DNA of 64,000 bases from Larkinella humicola (GCF_008727875.1 NZ_VTWS01000010.1:156877-220876); one strand, 5' to 3'; positions 35,104 through 43,927 are shown, counted from the first letter of the stretch. A program made the numbers and translations. Notes: generated by a model not told the origin, from the letters alone.

Positions 35104-36096
35104 ATGCCGCTGATTACCCCTTCGGATTACCGCCCGCCCGCTCATTTGTGGAACGGGCATTTGCAAACCATTGTCCCGGCTTTGTTCCGAAAAGTCAGCG
35201 CAGCGTATACCCGCGAACGGATTGAAACCCCGGATGATGATTTCCTGGATCTGGACTGGAGCCTGTCGGGAGTTAAGAGTGGTAAAGAACTCTTAACTCC
35301 TAACTCTTCACTCTTAACTATCCTTTCCCACGGTCTGGAAGGGGATTCCCGGCGGCAGTATCTGGCCGGGATGGTTCGGCATCTGACGACCAATGGTTTC
35401 GACTGCCTGGCGTGGCATTACCGCAGTTGCAGTGGCGAAATGAACCGACAAGCGCGGTTTTACCACCTCGGCGAAACGGGCGATTTGCAGTTGGTGATTG
35501 ATTACGCCCTGCAAAAAGGGTATAAGCACATCAACCTGATGGGGTTCAGTGCGGGCGGCAATGTGACGTTGAAATATTTGGGAGAGCAGGCAACAGCAAT
35601 TCATCCGGCTATCAAAAAAGCTGTGGTTTTTTCGGTGCCGCTACACCTGACCAGCGCATCGCGCCGGCTGGAAGCCTGGGATAGTCAGGTTTATAACCAG
35701 CGGTTTAACCGGACACTGAAGCGCAAAGTTTTTGAAAAAGCGGCCCTGATGCCGGGTGTCATTCAGACGGAGGGATTGCAAAAAGTCCGTACTTTGCGGG
35801 AGTTTGACAATCTGTTTACGGCTCGCTTACACGGCTTTCGCGATGCGGAAGATTATTACCAGCAGAGCAGCGCCCTGCCATACCTGGACAAAATTGCGAT
35901 TCCGACCTTGATTGTTAGTGCCAAAAATGACCCTTTTTTGTCGCGCGAATGTTTCCCGGAAGAACTGGCGCGCCAACTGCCCAATGTCTGGATGGAATTT
36001 CCGACCCAGGGCGGCCATTGCGGTTTTACACCCACCGGGTCCAATAAAACCGTGTACTGGTCGGAAGAACGAGCCTTGCGGTTTTTGAAGCAATAA
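35104..36096 (+). CDS. YheT-type alpha/beta hydrolase carrying a repeat-derived insert
   Basis: A 330-residue cytoplasmic alpha/beta-hydrolase of the YheT/ABHD1-3 group ('RPPAHLWNGHLQTIVPALF', 'DDDFLDLDWS', 'LSHGLEGDS'). The catalytic triad is visible: nucleophile Ser about 148 in 'GFSAGG', Asp about 275 in 'KNDPF' and His about 305 in 'GGHCGF'. The ATG 35104 fits the family start; an upstream frame to 35032 is rejected. Residues about 56-72, between 'DWSLS' and 'ILSHGLEG', are encoded by the family A palindromic repeat at 35269-35318, an in-frame insert in a surface loop before the first core strand-turn. The triad remains intact, so the enzyme is probably active. Confidence 0.9.
   Translation: MPLITPSDYRPPAHLWNGHLQTIVPALFRKVSAAYTRERIETPDDDFLDLDWSLSGVKSGKELLTPNSSLLTILSHGLEGDSRRQYLAGMVRHLTTNGFDCLAWHYRSCSGEMNRQARFYHLGETGDLQLVIDYALQKGYKHINLMGFSAGGNVTLKYLGEQATAIHPAIKKAVVFSVPLHLTSASRRLEAWDSQVYNQRFNRTLKRKVFEKAALMPGVIQTEGLQKVRTLREFDNLFTARLHGFRDAEDYYQQSSALPYLDKIAIPTLIVSAKNDPFLSRECFPEELARQLPNVWMEFPTQGGHCGFTPTGSNKTVYWSEERALRFLKQ
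35269..35318. repeat. Palindromic repeat, family A (copy 2), inside a coding sequence
   Basis: A 12-bp perfect inverted repeat (35269-35280 and 35289-35300) is followed directly by the 17-mer (35301-35317) shared with the intergenic copy at 34198-34214. The element contributes a whole number of codons and no stop in the gene's frame. Confidence 0.82.
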
Positions 36097-36144
36097 ATGT
36101 ATAGTACCAATGCAGCTAGCCGCTGTTAAATTGATTTTCTAATT

Positions 36145-36233
36145 ACAAATGTAAAATGTTAAATAATGAATGTAAAAGTAACGAATGTGAGTTTGAAGCA
36201 CTTTTACATTTTGCATTCGCCATTTAACATTTA
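36145..36233. repeat. Imperfect palindrome, family B (copy 2)
   Basis: Arms at about 36145-36179 and 36200-36233 share aaatgttaaat, aatg and taaaagt words in inverted order, with several mismatches and a length difference of about 7 bases. Vocabulary matches the family B palindrome at 14804-14870. It lies between the YheT hydrolase stop and the serine operon start on the same strand. Confidence 0.65.
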
Positions 36234-36265
36234 TCATTAAAAAGGGTTGAAAGCAGTCCTCAATT

Positions 36266-38170
36266 ATGTTAACCAAAACACTCGAACAGACGTATTTCGT
36301 CATTGACTTCGACAGCACCTTTACCAAAGTCGAAGCCCTGGATGTACTGGGAGAAATCTCCCTGGCGGGTCACCGCGACCGGGAAGCGATTCTCGAAAAA
36401 ATCAAGATCATCACCGACCGGGGCATGTCGGGCGAGATTTCGCTGTCGAAATCCATCGAATTGCGGCTCGAACTGTTGCAGGCGCACCGGGATCATTTGC
36501 CTGCGCTGATTGAAACGCTGAAGACCGAAATCTCGGACTCGTTTCAACGGAACCGGGAATTCCTGGCGGAACATGCCGACCAGATTTACATCGTGTCGAG
36601 CGGTTTTAAAGAATTTATCGTCCCGATTGTGACGTCGCTGGGCATCAAGGAAGAGAATGTATTTGCCAATACGTTCGTCTACGATGCCGCTGGCAACATC
36701 GTGAGCTGCGATTGTGAAAACCCGCTCTCAACCGACAAAGGAAAAGTGAAGCTGATTCGGGATCTGAAACTCGAAGGCGACATTTATGTCATCGGCGACG
36801 GCTACACCGACTACGAAATTCGGGAGTCAGGTTTAGCCAACCGGTTTTACGCCTTTACTGAGAATGTCATGCGACCGAAGGTCATTGAAAAAGCTGACCA
36901 TGTGGCGCCGTCACTCGACGAGTTTTTATACCACAACAAGCTGAGTCGCAGCCAATCGTATCCCAAAAGCCGCATTAAAGTTCTGTTGCTCGAAAACGTA
37001 CACCCCGTAGCGGTAAAACTGTTTGAAGGGGAAGGATTCAATGTGGAAATTCTGAAAGGGGCCCTGGATGAAGACGAGCTGATCGAGAAAATCCGGGACG
37101 TTTCCATTCTCGGCATTCGCTCCAAAACGCAGGTGACCAGCCGCGTGCTCGAACACGCCAACAAACTGATGTGCGTCGGCGCATTCTGCATCGGTACCAA
37201 CCAGATCGACCTCAAAACCTGTACCGAAAAAGGCATTGCGGTTTTCAACGCGCCCTATAGCAACACCCGCTCCGTGGTCGAACTGGCCATCGGCGAAATC
37301 ATCATGCTGGTGCGGAACATTGTCCCGAAAAGCAATAAAATGCACGAAGGCGTTTGGGACAAATCAGCCAAAAATAGCTTCGAAGTCCGGGGGAAAAAAC
37401 TGGGTCTGGTAGGCTATGGCAACATCGGCACCCAATTGTCGGTGGTAGCCGAAGCACTGGGCATGGAAGTGTATTTCTACGACATTGTCGATAAACTGGC
37501 GCTGGGGAATGCCCGCAAATGCAAAACCCTGGACGAATTGCTCGCCATTTCTGATTTTCTTAGCCTGCATACCGACGGCCGCGCCAGCAACAAAAATCTG
37601 ATTGGTGCCCGGGAGTTTTCGCTGATGAAAGAAGGGGTCATTTTCCTGAATCTGTCGCGCGGACACATTGTCGACATTGCAGCATTGGTGGATGCGATCA
37701 AGAGTGGCCACGTAGCAGGTGCGGGAATCGACGTGTTTCCGTATGAACCGAAAACCAATAACGAGGAGTTTATCAACGAGTTACGCGGTTTGCCGAATGT
37801 CATTCTGAGCCCACACATCGGCGGTAGTACGGAAGAAGCGCAGGAAAACATCGGTAATTTTGTGCCCGGAAAACTTCTGGAATACATCAACAACGGCAGT
37901 ACCTACGGCAGCGTCAATTTCCCGGAAGTGCAATTGCCGCTGTTGAAAGACTCGCACCGTTTGTTGCATATTCACGCCAACGTGCCGGGTATTCTGGCGA
38001 AGATCAACGCTATTTTTGCCAACTATCACATCAACATTCAGGGGCAATACCTGAAAACAACCGAACAGGTTGGCTATGTGATAACCGACATCGCCAAGGA
38101 TTATTCGGACGAAGTGGTCAACGAACTGCGGAATATCGATAATACGATCAAATTCAGACTTTTATATTAG
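36266..38170 (+). CDS. serA: Phosphoserine phosphatase - phosphoglycerate dehydrogenase fusion
   Basis: A 634-residue fusion of two serine-biosynthesis enzymes. Residues 1-225 are a HAD phosphatase of SerB type: Asp14 and Asp16 in 'DFDST', 'VSSGFKEF' as motif II and 'GDGYTD' as motif III. Residues about 235-555 are 3-phosphoglycerate dehydrogenase: NAD fold 'GLVGYGNIGTQL', catalytic Arg in 'LNLSRGHIVD' and His in 'SPHIGGSTEEAQ'. The C-terminus is an ACT domain ('HANVPGILAKINAIFANYHIN'), usually the serine feedback site. One polypeptide therefore catalyses the first and last steps of the pathway, while the middle step is two genes downstream. The operon is serA-serB fusion, small membrane gene, aminotransferase, with gaps of 9 and 6 bases. 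Confidence 0.93.
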   Translation: MLTKTLEQTYFVIDFDSTFTKVEALDVLGEISLAGHRDREAILEKIKIITDRGMSGEISLSKSIELRLELLQAHRDHLPALIETLKTEISDSFQRNREFLAEHADQIYIVSSGFKEFIVPIVTSLGIKEENVFANTFVYDAAGNIVSCDCENPLSTDKGKVKLIRDLKLEGDIYVIGDGYTDYEIRESGLANRFYAFTENVMRPKVIEKADHVAPSLDEFLYHNKLSRSQSYPKSRIKVLLLENVHPVAVKLFEGEGFNVEILKGALDEDELIEKIRDVSILGIRSKTQVTSRVLEHANKLMCVGAFCIGTNQIDLKTCTEKGIAVFNAPYSNTRSVVELAIGEIIMLVRNIVPKSNKMHEGVWDKSAKNSFEVRGKKLGLVGYGNIGTQLSVVAEALGMEVYFYDIVDKLALGNARKCKTLDELLAISDFLSLHTDGRASNKNLIGAREFSLMKEGVIFLNLSRGHIVDIAALVDAIKSGHVAGAGIDVFPYEPKTNNEEFINELRGLPNVILSPHIGGSTEEAQENIGNFVPGKLLEYINNGSTYGSVNFPEVQLPLLKDSHRLLHIHANVPGILAKINAIFANYHINIQGQYLKTTEQVGYVITDIAKDYSDEVVNELRNIDNTIKFRLLY

Positions 38171-38179
38171 TGAAAAGGA

Positions 38180-38620
38180 ATGGAAGAGGAGGTAAAGAAA
38201 AAGCAAATGGAATGGCCGCCTTCAAAAGCTCTTCTGATTGCGTTTATTCCTCTCCTGCTCCTTCTGGCTACCATACCGAAGCTGTATACGATTTACGAAC
38301 GGAGGCAGATTCGGAAAGAACCCGCTTTTGTCGTAGGAACCATATCGCGTATTGAAACCGGTCAAACCCGGTATCGAAGACGGATCTACCGCGCCGAGGT
38401 GCGGTATTTGATTAATGGAAAATCATTTACGGAGAAATGCCGTGCTTTTCATTCCTTGACGGAATGGCAGCTCCATTCATTACTGGAAAAGCCATTGCCG
38501 GTTATTTATGAAAAAAACAATCCGTCAAATGGAGTTGTGCTTTCAACCGAAGAACAGTTTGGACATTTCGGACTTACATTTCCGGATAGCTTGATTTGGA
38601 CTAGTCAGTATTTTTATTGA
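38180..38620 (+). CDS. Small membrane protein, DUF3592-like
   Basis: A 146-residue protein with one membrane helix at about 17-35 ('LLIAFIPLLLLLATIPKLY') and a cytoplasmic or periplasmic domain of about 95 residues with 'GTISRIETGQTRYRRR' and 'VRYLINGKSFTEKC' strands. The layout resembles DUF3592 proteins (extracytoplasmic beta domain next to membrane helix), though these normally have two helices. It lies inside the serine operon, 9 bases after the fusion gene and 6 before the aminotransferase. No link to serine metabolism is known; its base composition looks more AT-rich than its neighbours, so it may be a later insertion. Confidence 0.7.
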   Translation: MEEEVKKKQMEWPPSKALLIAFIPLLLLLATIPKLYTIYERRQIRKEPAFVVGTISRIETGQTRYRRRIYRAEVRYLINGKSFTEKCRAFHSLTEWQLHSLLEKPLPVIYEKNNPSNGVVLSTEEQFGHFGLTFPDSLIWTSQYFY

Positions 38621-38626
38621 TCAATT

Positions 38627-39703
38627 ATGAAACAAACCTACTTCACCGCCGGGCCAGCGGAACTGTATCCCACTGTTTACCAACACCTTCAGACGGCGAT
38701 GGACGAGCAGATCGGGTCGATTTCGCACCGGAGCGCCAAGTTCCGGAGTATCTATCAGTTTTGTGACGAACAGTTGCGCGAGCTACTGACGATTCCGGAA
38801 TCGCACGGAATTTTCTTCACCGGCTCGGCTTCTGAAGTATGGGAACGCATTCTGCTCAATTGCGTCGAGCACGAAAGTTTTCACCTGGTGAACGGATCTT
38901 TTTCGAAGAAATTCTGCGATTACGCGACCGCTTTGCAGAAATACGCCCACAAGCAGGAAAAACCGTTTGGCGAAGGGTTCGATTACAGCGAGATCGAGGT
39001 GCCGGAATATGCCGAACTGATCGCGGTGACGCACAACGAAACGAGCTCGGGCGTACAGATGCGACCGGTCGACATTCATAAGCTGAAGCGTAGTCATGCC
39101 AAAAAACTGATTGCGGTCGATATGGTGTCGTCGGCACCATTTCCCGATCTGGATTTCTCGCTCATCGACACGGCTTTTTTCTCCGTTCAGAAAGCGTTTG
39201 GTATGCCGGCCGGTTTGGGGGTGTGGATTGCCAATGAGAAATGCCTCGAAAAAGCCGAAACCCTGAAACACGGTGATCAGCACATTGGCGCCCACAACAA
39301 CTTGCCAACGCTCTGGAAAAACTACAAAACGTTTGAGACACCGGCTACGCCCAACGTTCTGTTCATCTACCTGCTGGGTAAAATTGCACAGGATTTTAAC
39401 CGGGTCGGCGTCGAAAATCTGCGGAGGGAGACGGAGGAGAAGGCGAAAATGCTGTACAAATTTGTGGAGAGTCACCCGCAATTCTCGCCTTTTGTGAAAA
39501 ACGACCGGCACCGTTCGCGGACGGTGGTGGTGGCTAACACGCAAAAACCGTCGTCGGAGATCATTAGCAAAGTAAAAGAATCCGGAATGGTTGTGGGCAG
39601 TGGGTACGGACAGTTAAAAGACACCCAGATCCGGATTGCCAACTTTCCGGCGACCGATGCGGAGCAGATCGGCCGATTGATCGAGGTGTTGGGTAACGTC
39701 TAG
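38627..39703 (+). CDS. serC: Phosphoserine aminotransferase-like class V aminotransferase
   Basis: A 358-residue PLP-dependent class V aminotransferase. 'YFTAGPAELYP' at the start is the usual opening of SerC-like enzymes. The PLP-binding Lys is about residue 189 in 'FFSVQKAFGMPAG', preceded by 'VDMVSSAPFPDLD'. Expected reaction: 3-phosphohydroxypyruvate plus glutamate to phosphoserine. Context strongly supports this, as the other two serine steps are encoded in the fusion gene of the same operon. The closest alternative is another class V enzyme such as an alanine-glyoxylate transaminase. Confidence 0.88.
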   Translation: MKQTYFTAGPAELYPTVYQHLQTAMDEQIGSISHRSAKFRSIYQFCDEQLRELLTIPESHGIFFTGSASEVWERILLNCVEHESFHLVNGSFSKKFCDYATALQKYAHKQEKPFGEGFDYSEIEVPEYAELIAVTHNETSSGVQMRPVDIHKLKRSHAKKLIAVDMVSSAPFPDLDFSLIDTAFFSVQKAFGMPAGLGVWIANEKCLEKAETLKHGDQHIGAHNNLPTLWKNYKTFETPATPNVLFIYLLGKIAQDFNRVGVENLRRETEEKAKMLYKFVESHPQFSPFVKNDRHRSRTVVVANTQKPSSEIISKVKESGMVVGSGYGQLKDTQIRIANFPATDAEQIGRLIEVLGNV

Positions 39704-39719
39704 TTTTTTGATAAACGAA

Positions 39720-39784
39720 TTAGCACCGGTTTGGGCCAGACTATCCCCGCGTTTTGTGAGGATTTTCTGTTCAAAACCGGTGCT
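39720..39784 (+). terminator. Hairpin after serine operon
   Basis: An inverted repeat tagcaccggttt/aaaccggtgcta with arms at about 39720-39731 and 39773-39784, a 41-base loop, and T-rich DNA after it. It lies 17 bases past the aminotransferase stop. Long loop makes the terminator call moderate. Confidence 0.55.
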
Positions 39785-39848
39785 ATTTGCATTTAAATAA
39801 ACTTTATTCCCTCAAACTGGTTTTACGAAGACAACTCAGCGTAATTCC

Positions 39849-40499
39849 ATGAAACCGTACTCTAACCGACTGGCCCATCTGATTGTTTTTTGCCTGTTCA
39901 CAACCGTTGTTGTACAAGCGCAGGAAACCGACACCCTCCGACGGGATATTCCCACTACGCCATTACCAGATACGACATATCGTTCCCGGGAAGTATTTTC
40001 GGACGTAAAACCTTCCTATTTCCGACGGCCTGGCTTGCCGTGGTTTCAAAAGGGGGCCTTTATGCTGGGTGCCGCTCTGGGTTTTGCTACGGGAAAAGGG
40101 CAGGGTTTGTATACGGCTTTTAATCCCCGCGCCAGTTTCTTCATTCAGCAGGGACTGTCCGTCGGCCTGCGGGGCGCGTTCGAAAGCCGGGCCTCCACCA
40201 GCTACCGTGCCAATTCCGGGGGAGCCTTTGTTCGGTATTACCCGGTTCGAAACAACTTTTACGTCTTTGGCGAAGGCGGTTTTAATATTGGAAAATTTCG
40301 TTCCAGCGACGTCGGTCCCAACGATAACCGGGGTTTTAGCAGCCTGAACATTGGTCTGGGTCTGGGCGTAAAAGCGATGGAAAAGCTGAGCTTCGAACTC
40401 ATGATCGAGAACAACTACTACGACAAGGCCCCGGTATTTGCGGGCCACAACCGCGGCCCGCAAATCAAACTGGGCGCCAATCTGCACTTTGGCCGCTGA
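39849..40499 (+). CDS. Exported outer-membrane beta-barrel-like protein
   Basis: A 216-residue exported protein. Signal peptide ends at 'TTVVVQAQ'. The mature part (about 75-216) shows alternating beta strands and glycine turns ('GAALGFATGKGQGLY', 'QQGLSVGLRGAFESR', 'NNFYVFGEGGFNIGKF', 'LNIGLGLGVKAM'), ending in an aromatic-terminated strand 'LGANLHFGR', as for a small outer-membrane beta-barrel of OmpW/porin-like size. Specific role unknown. Its 3' end is only 5 bases from the convergent M13 peptidase gene, with no terminator between. Confidence 0.75.
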   Translation: MKPYSNRLAHLIVFCLFTTVVVQAQETDTLRRDIPTTPLPDTTYRSREVFSDVKPSYFRRPGLPWFQKGAFMLGAALGFATGKGQGLYTAFNPRASFFIQQGLSVGLRGAFESRASTSYRANSGGAFVRYYPVRNNFYVFGEGGFNIGKFRSSDVGPNDNRGFSSLNIGLGLGVKAMEKLSFELMIENNYYDKAPVFAGHNRGPQIKLGANLHFGR

Positions 40500-40504
40500 C
40501 GAAC

Positions 40505-42541
40505 TTACCAAACCCGGGTTTGATCCACTTCCGGCTTGTACATTCGTTCCCCCGGTTTGACGTTAAAGGCCTGGTAGAAGGGTGCAAAATTGCTCAGGGG
40601 GCCATTGACCCGGTATTTCGCCGGTGAGTGTGGATCGACCTGTACGTAGGCCCGCTGGGTTTCATCCCGGATTTTGATGCGCCAGACCTGCGCAAATCCC
40701 AGAAAAAACCGTTGCTGGGGCGTGAAACCGTCGATTTTTTCATCACTTTTGCTCTGATCAGTCAGCTTAAACGCATCGAAGGCAATGGCTAATCCGCCGA
40801 GATCGGCCAGGTTTTCGCCCAACGTCAAACGTCCGTTGAGTTTCAGGTTGTCCAACACCGTGTAGTTGTTATACTGATCGACCACCTGATTGGCTTTGGC
40901 CGTAAACTTATCAGCATCCGACTTTTGCCACCAGTCGCGCAAGTTCCCCTGAACATCATACTGACGGCCCTGATCGTCGAAAAGGTGCGTGAGCTCGTGA
41001 CCGATCACCATGCCGATAGCGCCGTAATTGATGGCATCGTCGGCGTCTTTGTCGAAAAACGGAAACTGCAGAATTCCGGCCGGGAACACGATTTCGTTGA
41101 ACGATGGATTGGCGTAGGCATTCACTTCCGGCGGGGTCATCATCCATTCGGTGCGGTCGACGGTTTTATCGATTTTGGCAAAACTTTCTTTCGAGGCATG
41201 AAGGCGGGCTGACTGCACGTTTTCAAAATAGGCATCGCGCTTGATGGTAACATCCGAATAATCTTTCCACTTATCCGGGTAGCCAATTTTATTCATGATC
41301 CCGTCCAATTTGACCAGCGCAATTTTTTTGGTTTCCGGCGACATCCAGTCCAGCTTTTCAATCCGGTTCCGGTAAGCTTTCTGAAGGTTGGTGACCAGCG
41401 TCAGCATCCGTTCTTTGGCTTCGGGCGTAAAATGTTTTTTGACCCACAACTGCCCCAGCAATTCCCCTAGATAAGCATCGACATTTTGGGAAATCCGCTT
41501 CCAACGTTCCGACTGAACGGGTTGTCCGTAGAGTGTTTTATTGTAGAAGTCAAATTTAGCCTGTACAAACGGGCGGCTCAACAAAGACGCATTGAAGTCG
41601 ATGTAGCCAAAAGCCGCTTTGTCTTTGATGACGTCGATGGGCGTCGCGGGCAGAGCCGCACTCAGCGCCTGGTAATATTCCGGTTGCCCCACCAGAACCG
41701 TGTCGGTTTTTACCGTCATCGCGGTCAGAAACGATTTCCAGTTGATGTTGGGCGTGCGTTGATTGAGTTCGTCTACCGACAGTTTGTGGTAGTTTTTGAT
41801 CGGGTCGCGGAGGTCGGCTGCGGCTTTGTGGGCATTCGCCAGGGTGGTTTCAAACGCCAGAATGCCGTCGGCTTTTTTCCGGGCCGTCGTTGAGTCCGTG
41901 CCGGTCAGTACAAAAAGTTTGGTAACGTAGGCGACAAAAGCCGCCCGGATTTTCTTCGTTTCATCGTCGGTTTTGAAATAATACTCTTTCTCCGGCAAAC
42001 TCAACCCGCTCTGGCCGAAACTCAGCCGGTTGATCGTGCTCTGGCGGTCGTCGGGTCCAACGCCCATGCCGAACAAAACGCCCCCCCGGTTGGTTTCGTC
42101 GGAGGCCATGTAAAGCAGGGCTTCCTTGTAGTCTTTCAGACCCGCAATCTTCGCCAGTTCGGCTTTCAGGGGTTCGAAACCCCGTTTTTCGATGGCAACG
42201 GTATCCATACCGCTGGCGTAAAAATCCCCTACTTTCTGCTCAACACTGCCGTTGGCAGCTCCGCTGGCGGCTGCTTCATCCAGAATAGACTTCGTTTTTT
42301 TCTGATTTTCCTCTTGAAGCTCGTAAAAGGAACCCCAGCCGGTCTGATCCTCCGGGATTTTGGTGTTTTTAACCCAACCTCCATTGGCATACGAAAAGAA
42401 ATCATTGCCGGGGACAACGGTGGTATCCATGCCCGATTTATCGAAAAATACCGTCCGGGCGGTCTCGTCTTTTTCAGTTTTGCAGGCCGTGAGCCATGCC
42501 ATTCCGCCGATGGCCAGCAGGAGAGATTTTGGAAGTTTCAT
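40505..42541 (-). CDS. M13 family zinc metallopeptidase (PepO/neprilysin-like) lipoprotein
   Basis: A 678-residue M13 endopeptidase. The N-terminus is a lipoprotein signal 'GGMAWLTACKTE' with the lipidated Cys at about residue 20, so the enzyme is anchored to a membrane and faces the periplasm or surface. The Peptidase_M13_N domain (about 45-420) is followed by the catalytic domain, with zinc motif 'VIGHELTHLFDDQG' at about 511-524 and third-ligand motif 'GENLADLGG'. The conserved 'NAYANPSFNEIVFPAGIL' substrate-side motif is also present. It degrades peptides shorter than about 40 residues in family precedent. Monocistronic. Confidence 0.95.
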   Translation of the reverse strand: MKLPKSLLLAIGGMAWLTACKTEKDETARTVFFDKSGMDTTVVPGNDFFSYANGGWVKNTKIPEDQTGWGSFYELQEENQKKTKSILDEAAASGAANGSVEQKVGDFYASGMDTVAIEKRGFEPLKAELAKIAGLKDYKEALLYMASDETNRGGVLFGMGVGPDDRQSTINRLSFGQSGLSLPEKEYYFKTDDETKKIRAAFVAYVTKLFVLTGTDSTTARKKADGILAFETTLANAHKAAADLRDPIKNYHKLSVDELNQRTPNINWKSFLTAMTVKTDTVLVGQPEYYQALSAALPATPIDVIKDKAAFGYIDFNASLLSRPFVQAKFDFYNKTLYGQPVQSERWKRISQNVDAYLGELLGQLWVKKHFTPEAKERMLTLVTNLQKAYRNRIEKLDWMSPETKKIALVKLDGIMNKIGYPDKWKDYSDVTIKRDAYFENVQSARLHASKESFAKIDKTVDRTEWMMTPPEVNAYANPSFNEIVFPAGILQFPFFDKDADDAINYGAIGMVIGHELTHLFDDQGRQYDVQGNLRDWWQKSDADKFTAKANQVVDQYNNYTVLDNLKLNGRLTLGENLADLGGLAIAFDAFKLTDQSKSDEKIDGFTPQQRFFLGFAQVWRIKIRDETQRAYVQVDPHSPAKYRVNGPLSNFAPFYQAFNVKPGERMYKPEVDQTRVW

Positions 42542-42884
42542 AGACTAGTTTGTTCGTTGACTCAAACAGAAAGGGGTAAAAGTAACTTTTTTACTACTGT
42601 CTATTCCTACCGTAAATTGGGTGATATTGACCGTTGGTATAATTTTGGGGCTTCTGGCCCGGTAGCGTCCTCAGGCTTACCCCTATTCGCCGGGAACCAC
42701 TGGAAAAAGAATCAATTTGGTTCTATCTTTACGACGGTTTAACACAACTGCCTCTGAATACTTCACTGCTTTCCGGCTTCCTGCCTGGACTGGTTTATTG
42801 ATTGATTCGTCCGGATAACGCATCACCATGCGGATGGTGTGATATTCTATTGTCTTTATTTTCAATCATTTACCAGTTACCACA
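42542..42884. other. Divergent intergenic region
   Basis: This 343-base spacer lies between the M13 peptidase and GNAT gene starts. It contains one well-formed promoter candidate at 42616-42647 and otherwise nothing I can name. Confidence 0.5.
42616..42647 (+). promoter_or_regulatory. Candidate Bacteroidota-type promoter
   Basis: attg at 42616-42619, a 20-base spacer and taattttg at 42640-42647, an exact TAnnTTTG match. If it serves the GNAT gene, the 5' untranslated region would be about 230 bases. Confidence 0.35.
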
Positions 42885-43433
42885 ATGACTTCTCTTTTCT
42901 CAACACGCCTGCAATTAATTCCATTGCCCCTCACGAGCCTCGAGCAACTGGCGATGAGCCGGACTGCCCTGGAAACGGTCCGTGGGTTAAAAATTTCGAA
43001 CCTTAGTCTGAGTGGGAATCACGATTTTATGGCGGAATTTGATGTAGCACTGCCGCAGTACATCATCCCTCAGGTTAAAGCTCACCCTGACCACTGGTTT
43101 TGGTATACCCACTGGCTGGTCGTCCATCGCGAACTCAATCTGACCATCGGCGGGATTGGCGTAGCCGGAACACCGGATGCTACGGGTCAAACGATGATTG
43201 GCTATTTTATGGACCAAAAGTTTGAGGGTCAACAATTTACCACCGAAGCCGTTGCCTGTTTTCTGGACTGGATTTTCCAACATCCGGATGTGAAGTCGGT
43301 CGTGGCCGATACGCCCACCCAACACATTTCATCGCAGCGGGTGTTGCAGAAAAACGGTTTTCAGTTGGTTGGTGCCGTGGAAGAAGGGGTGCGCTGGGAA
43401 CGACGCCGTTTGCAACCGCCGGTTCAGGTATAG
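42885..43433 (+). CDS. GNAT family N-acetyltransferase
   Basis: A 182-residue cytoplasmic acetyltransferase of the RimJ/RimL-like type. 'LFSTRLQLIPLP' and 'WYTHWLVVHRELNLTIGGIGVAGTPD' form the N-terminal half. 'IGYFMDQKFEGQQFTTEAV' carries the acetyl-CoA binding region and 'SQRVLQKNGFQLVG' the C-terminal signature. Substrate could be a ribosomal protein, an amino acid or an antibiotic; nothing in context decides. Its last 10 bases overlap the 3' end of the convergent DoxX-like gene. Confidence 0.88.
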   Translation: MTSLFSTRLQLIPLPLTSLEQLAMSRTALETVRGLKISNLSLSGNHDFMAEFDVALPQYIIPQVKAHPDHWFWYTHWLVVHRELNLTIGGIGVAGTPDATGQTMIGYFMDQKFEGQQFTTEAVACFLDWIFQHPDVKSVVADTPTQHISSQRVLQKNGFQLVGAVEEGVRWERRRLQPPVQV

Positions 43434-43771
43434 CGCCAGGCCCACCAGATCAGGACGCCCTGCAACGGTAGCCGCCCCCAGCGAATCCAGGCCGGTATAG
43501 ACGAAAATTTGTCGGCCGTCGCCATGTACAGATTAGCCGGAAAAATGGCGATCAACAGCAGAATCAACCCCCAGGCAGCCAGCGACCGGGTGATCGGAAA
43601 CAGCAGACCAAGGCCCAGTACCAGTTCGGCAATACCGCTGAGAATCACCATCAACGGGTGGTAGGGAATGTAGGGCGGCATGATGCGGAGGTAGGGTTCG
43701 GGGCGGATGAAGTGCAGGATTCCCGACACGATGTAGACGGCGGCAATGGCGTAAAGACTCAGGTTGTTCAT
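43424..43771 (-). CDS. DoxX-like membrane protein
   Basis: A 115-residue protein with four hydrophobic segments (about 2-18, 38-56, 61-80 and 96-112), 'YIVSGILHF' at the start and 'SGIAELVLGLGLLF' in the second helix, as in DoxX/DoxD-like small quinone-associated membrane proteins. The ATG at 43771 gives a membrane start; an upstream in-frame start at 43801 adds ten hydrophilic residues. It overlaps the GNAT gene end by 10 bases. Function unknown. Confidence 0.8.
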   Translation of the reverse strand: MNNLSLYAIAAVYIVSGILHFIRPEPYLRIMPPYIPYHPLMVILSGIAELVLGLGLLFPITRSLAAWGLILLLIAIFPANLYMATADKFSSIPAWIRWGRLPLQGVLIWWAWRYT

Positions 43772-43927
43772 GAACGGGGAGTGCGGTTTTGGGGTGAACA
43801 ACCTGGGTTTTGAATGAATCCTGAAAAGTGCATTTACGGGAAGAGTTGGAAAGAATTTGCTGATTTTTCTAACAAAAGAGACAAACTGCAGGTAGATAAG
43901 TCAGAAGAAACGTAATCGATTGGCAAC

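Noticed and set aside
34162..35318. Two copies of the family A repeat as direct repeats of a mobile element
   Set aside because: The sequence between them is two ordinary genes with normal terminators, with no transposase or recombinase; they are better explained as independent copies of a short repeat.
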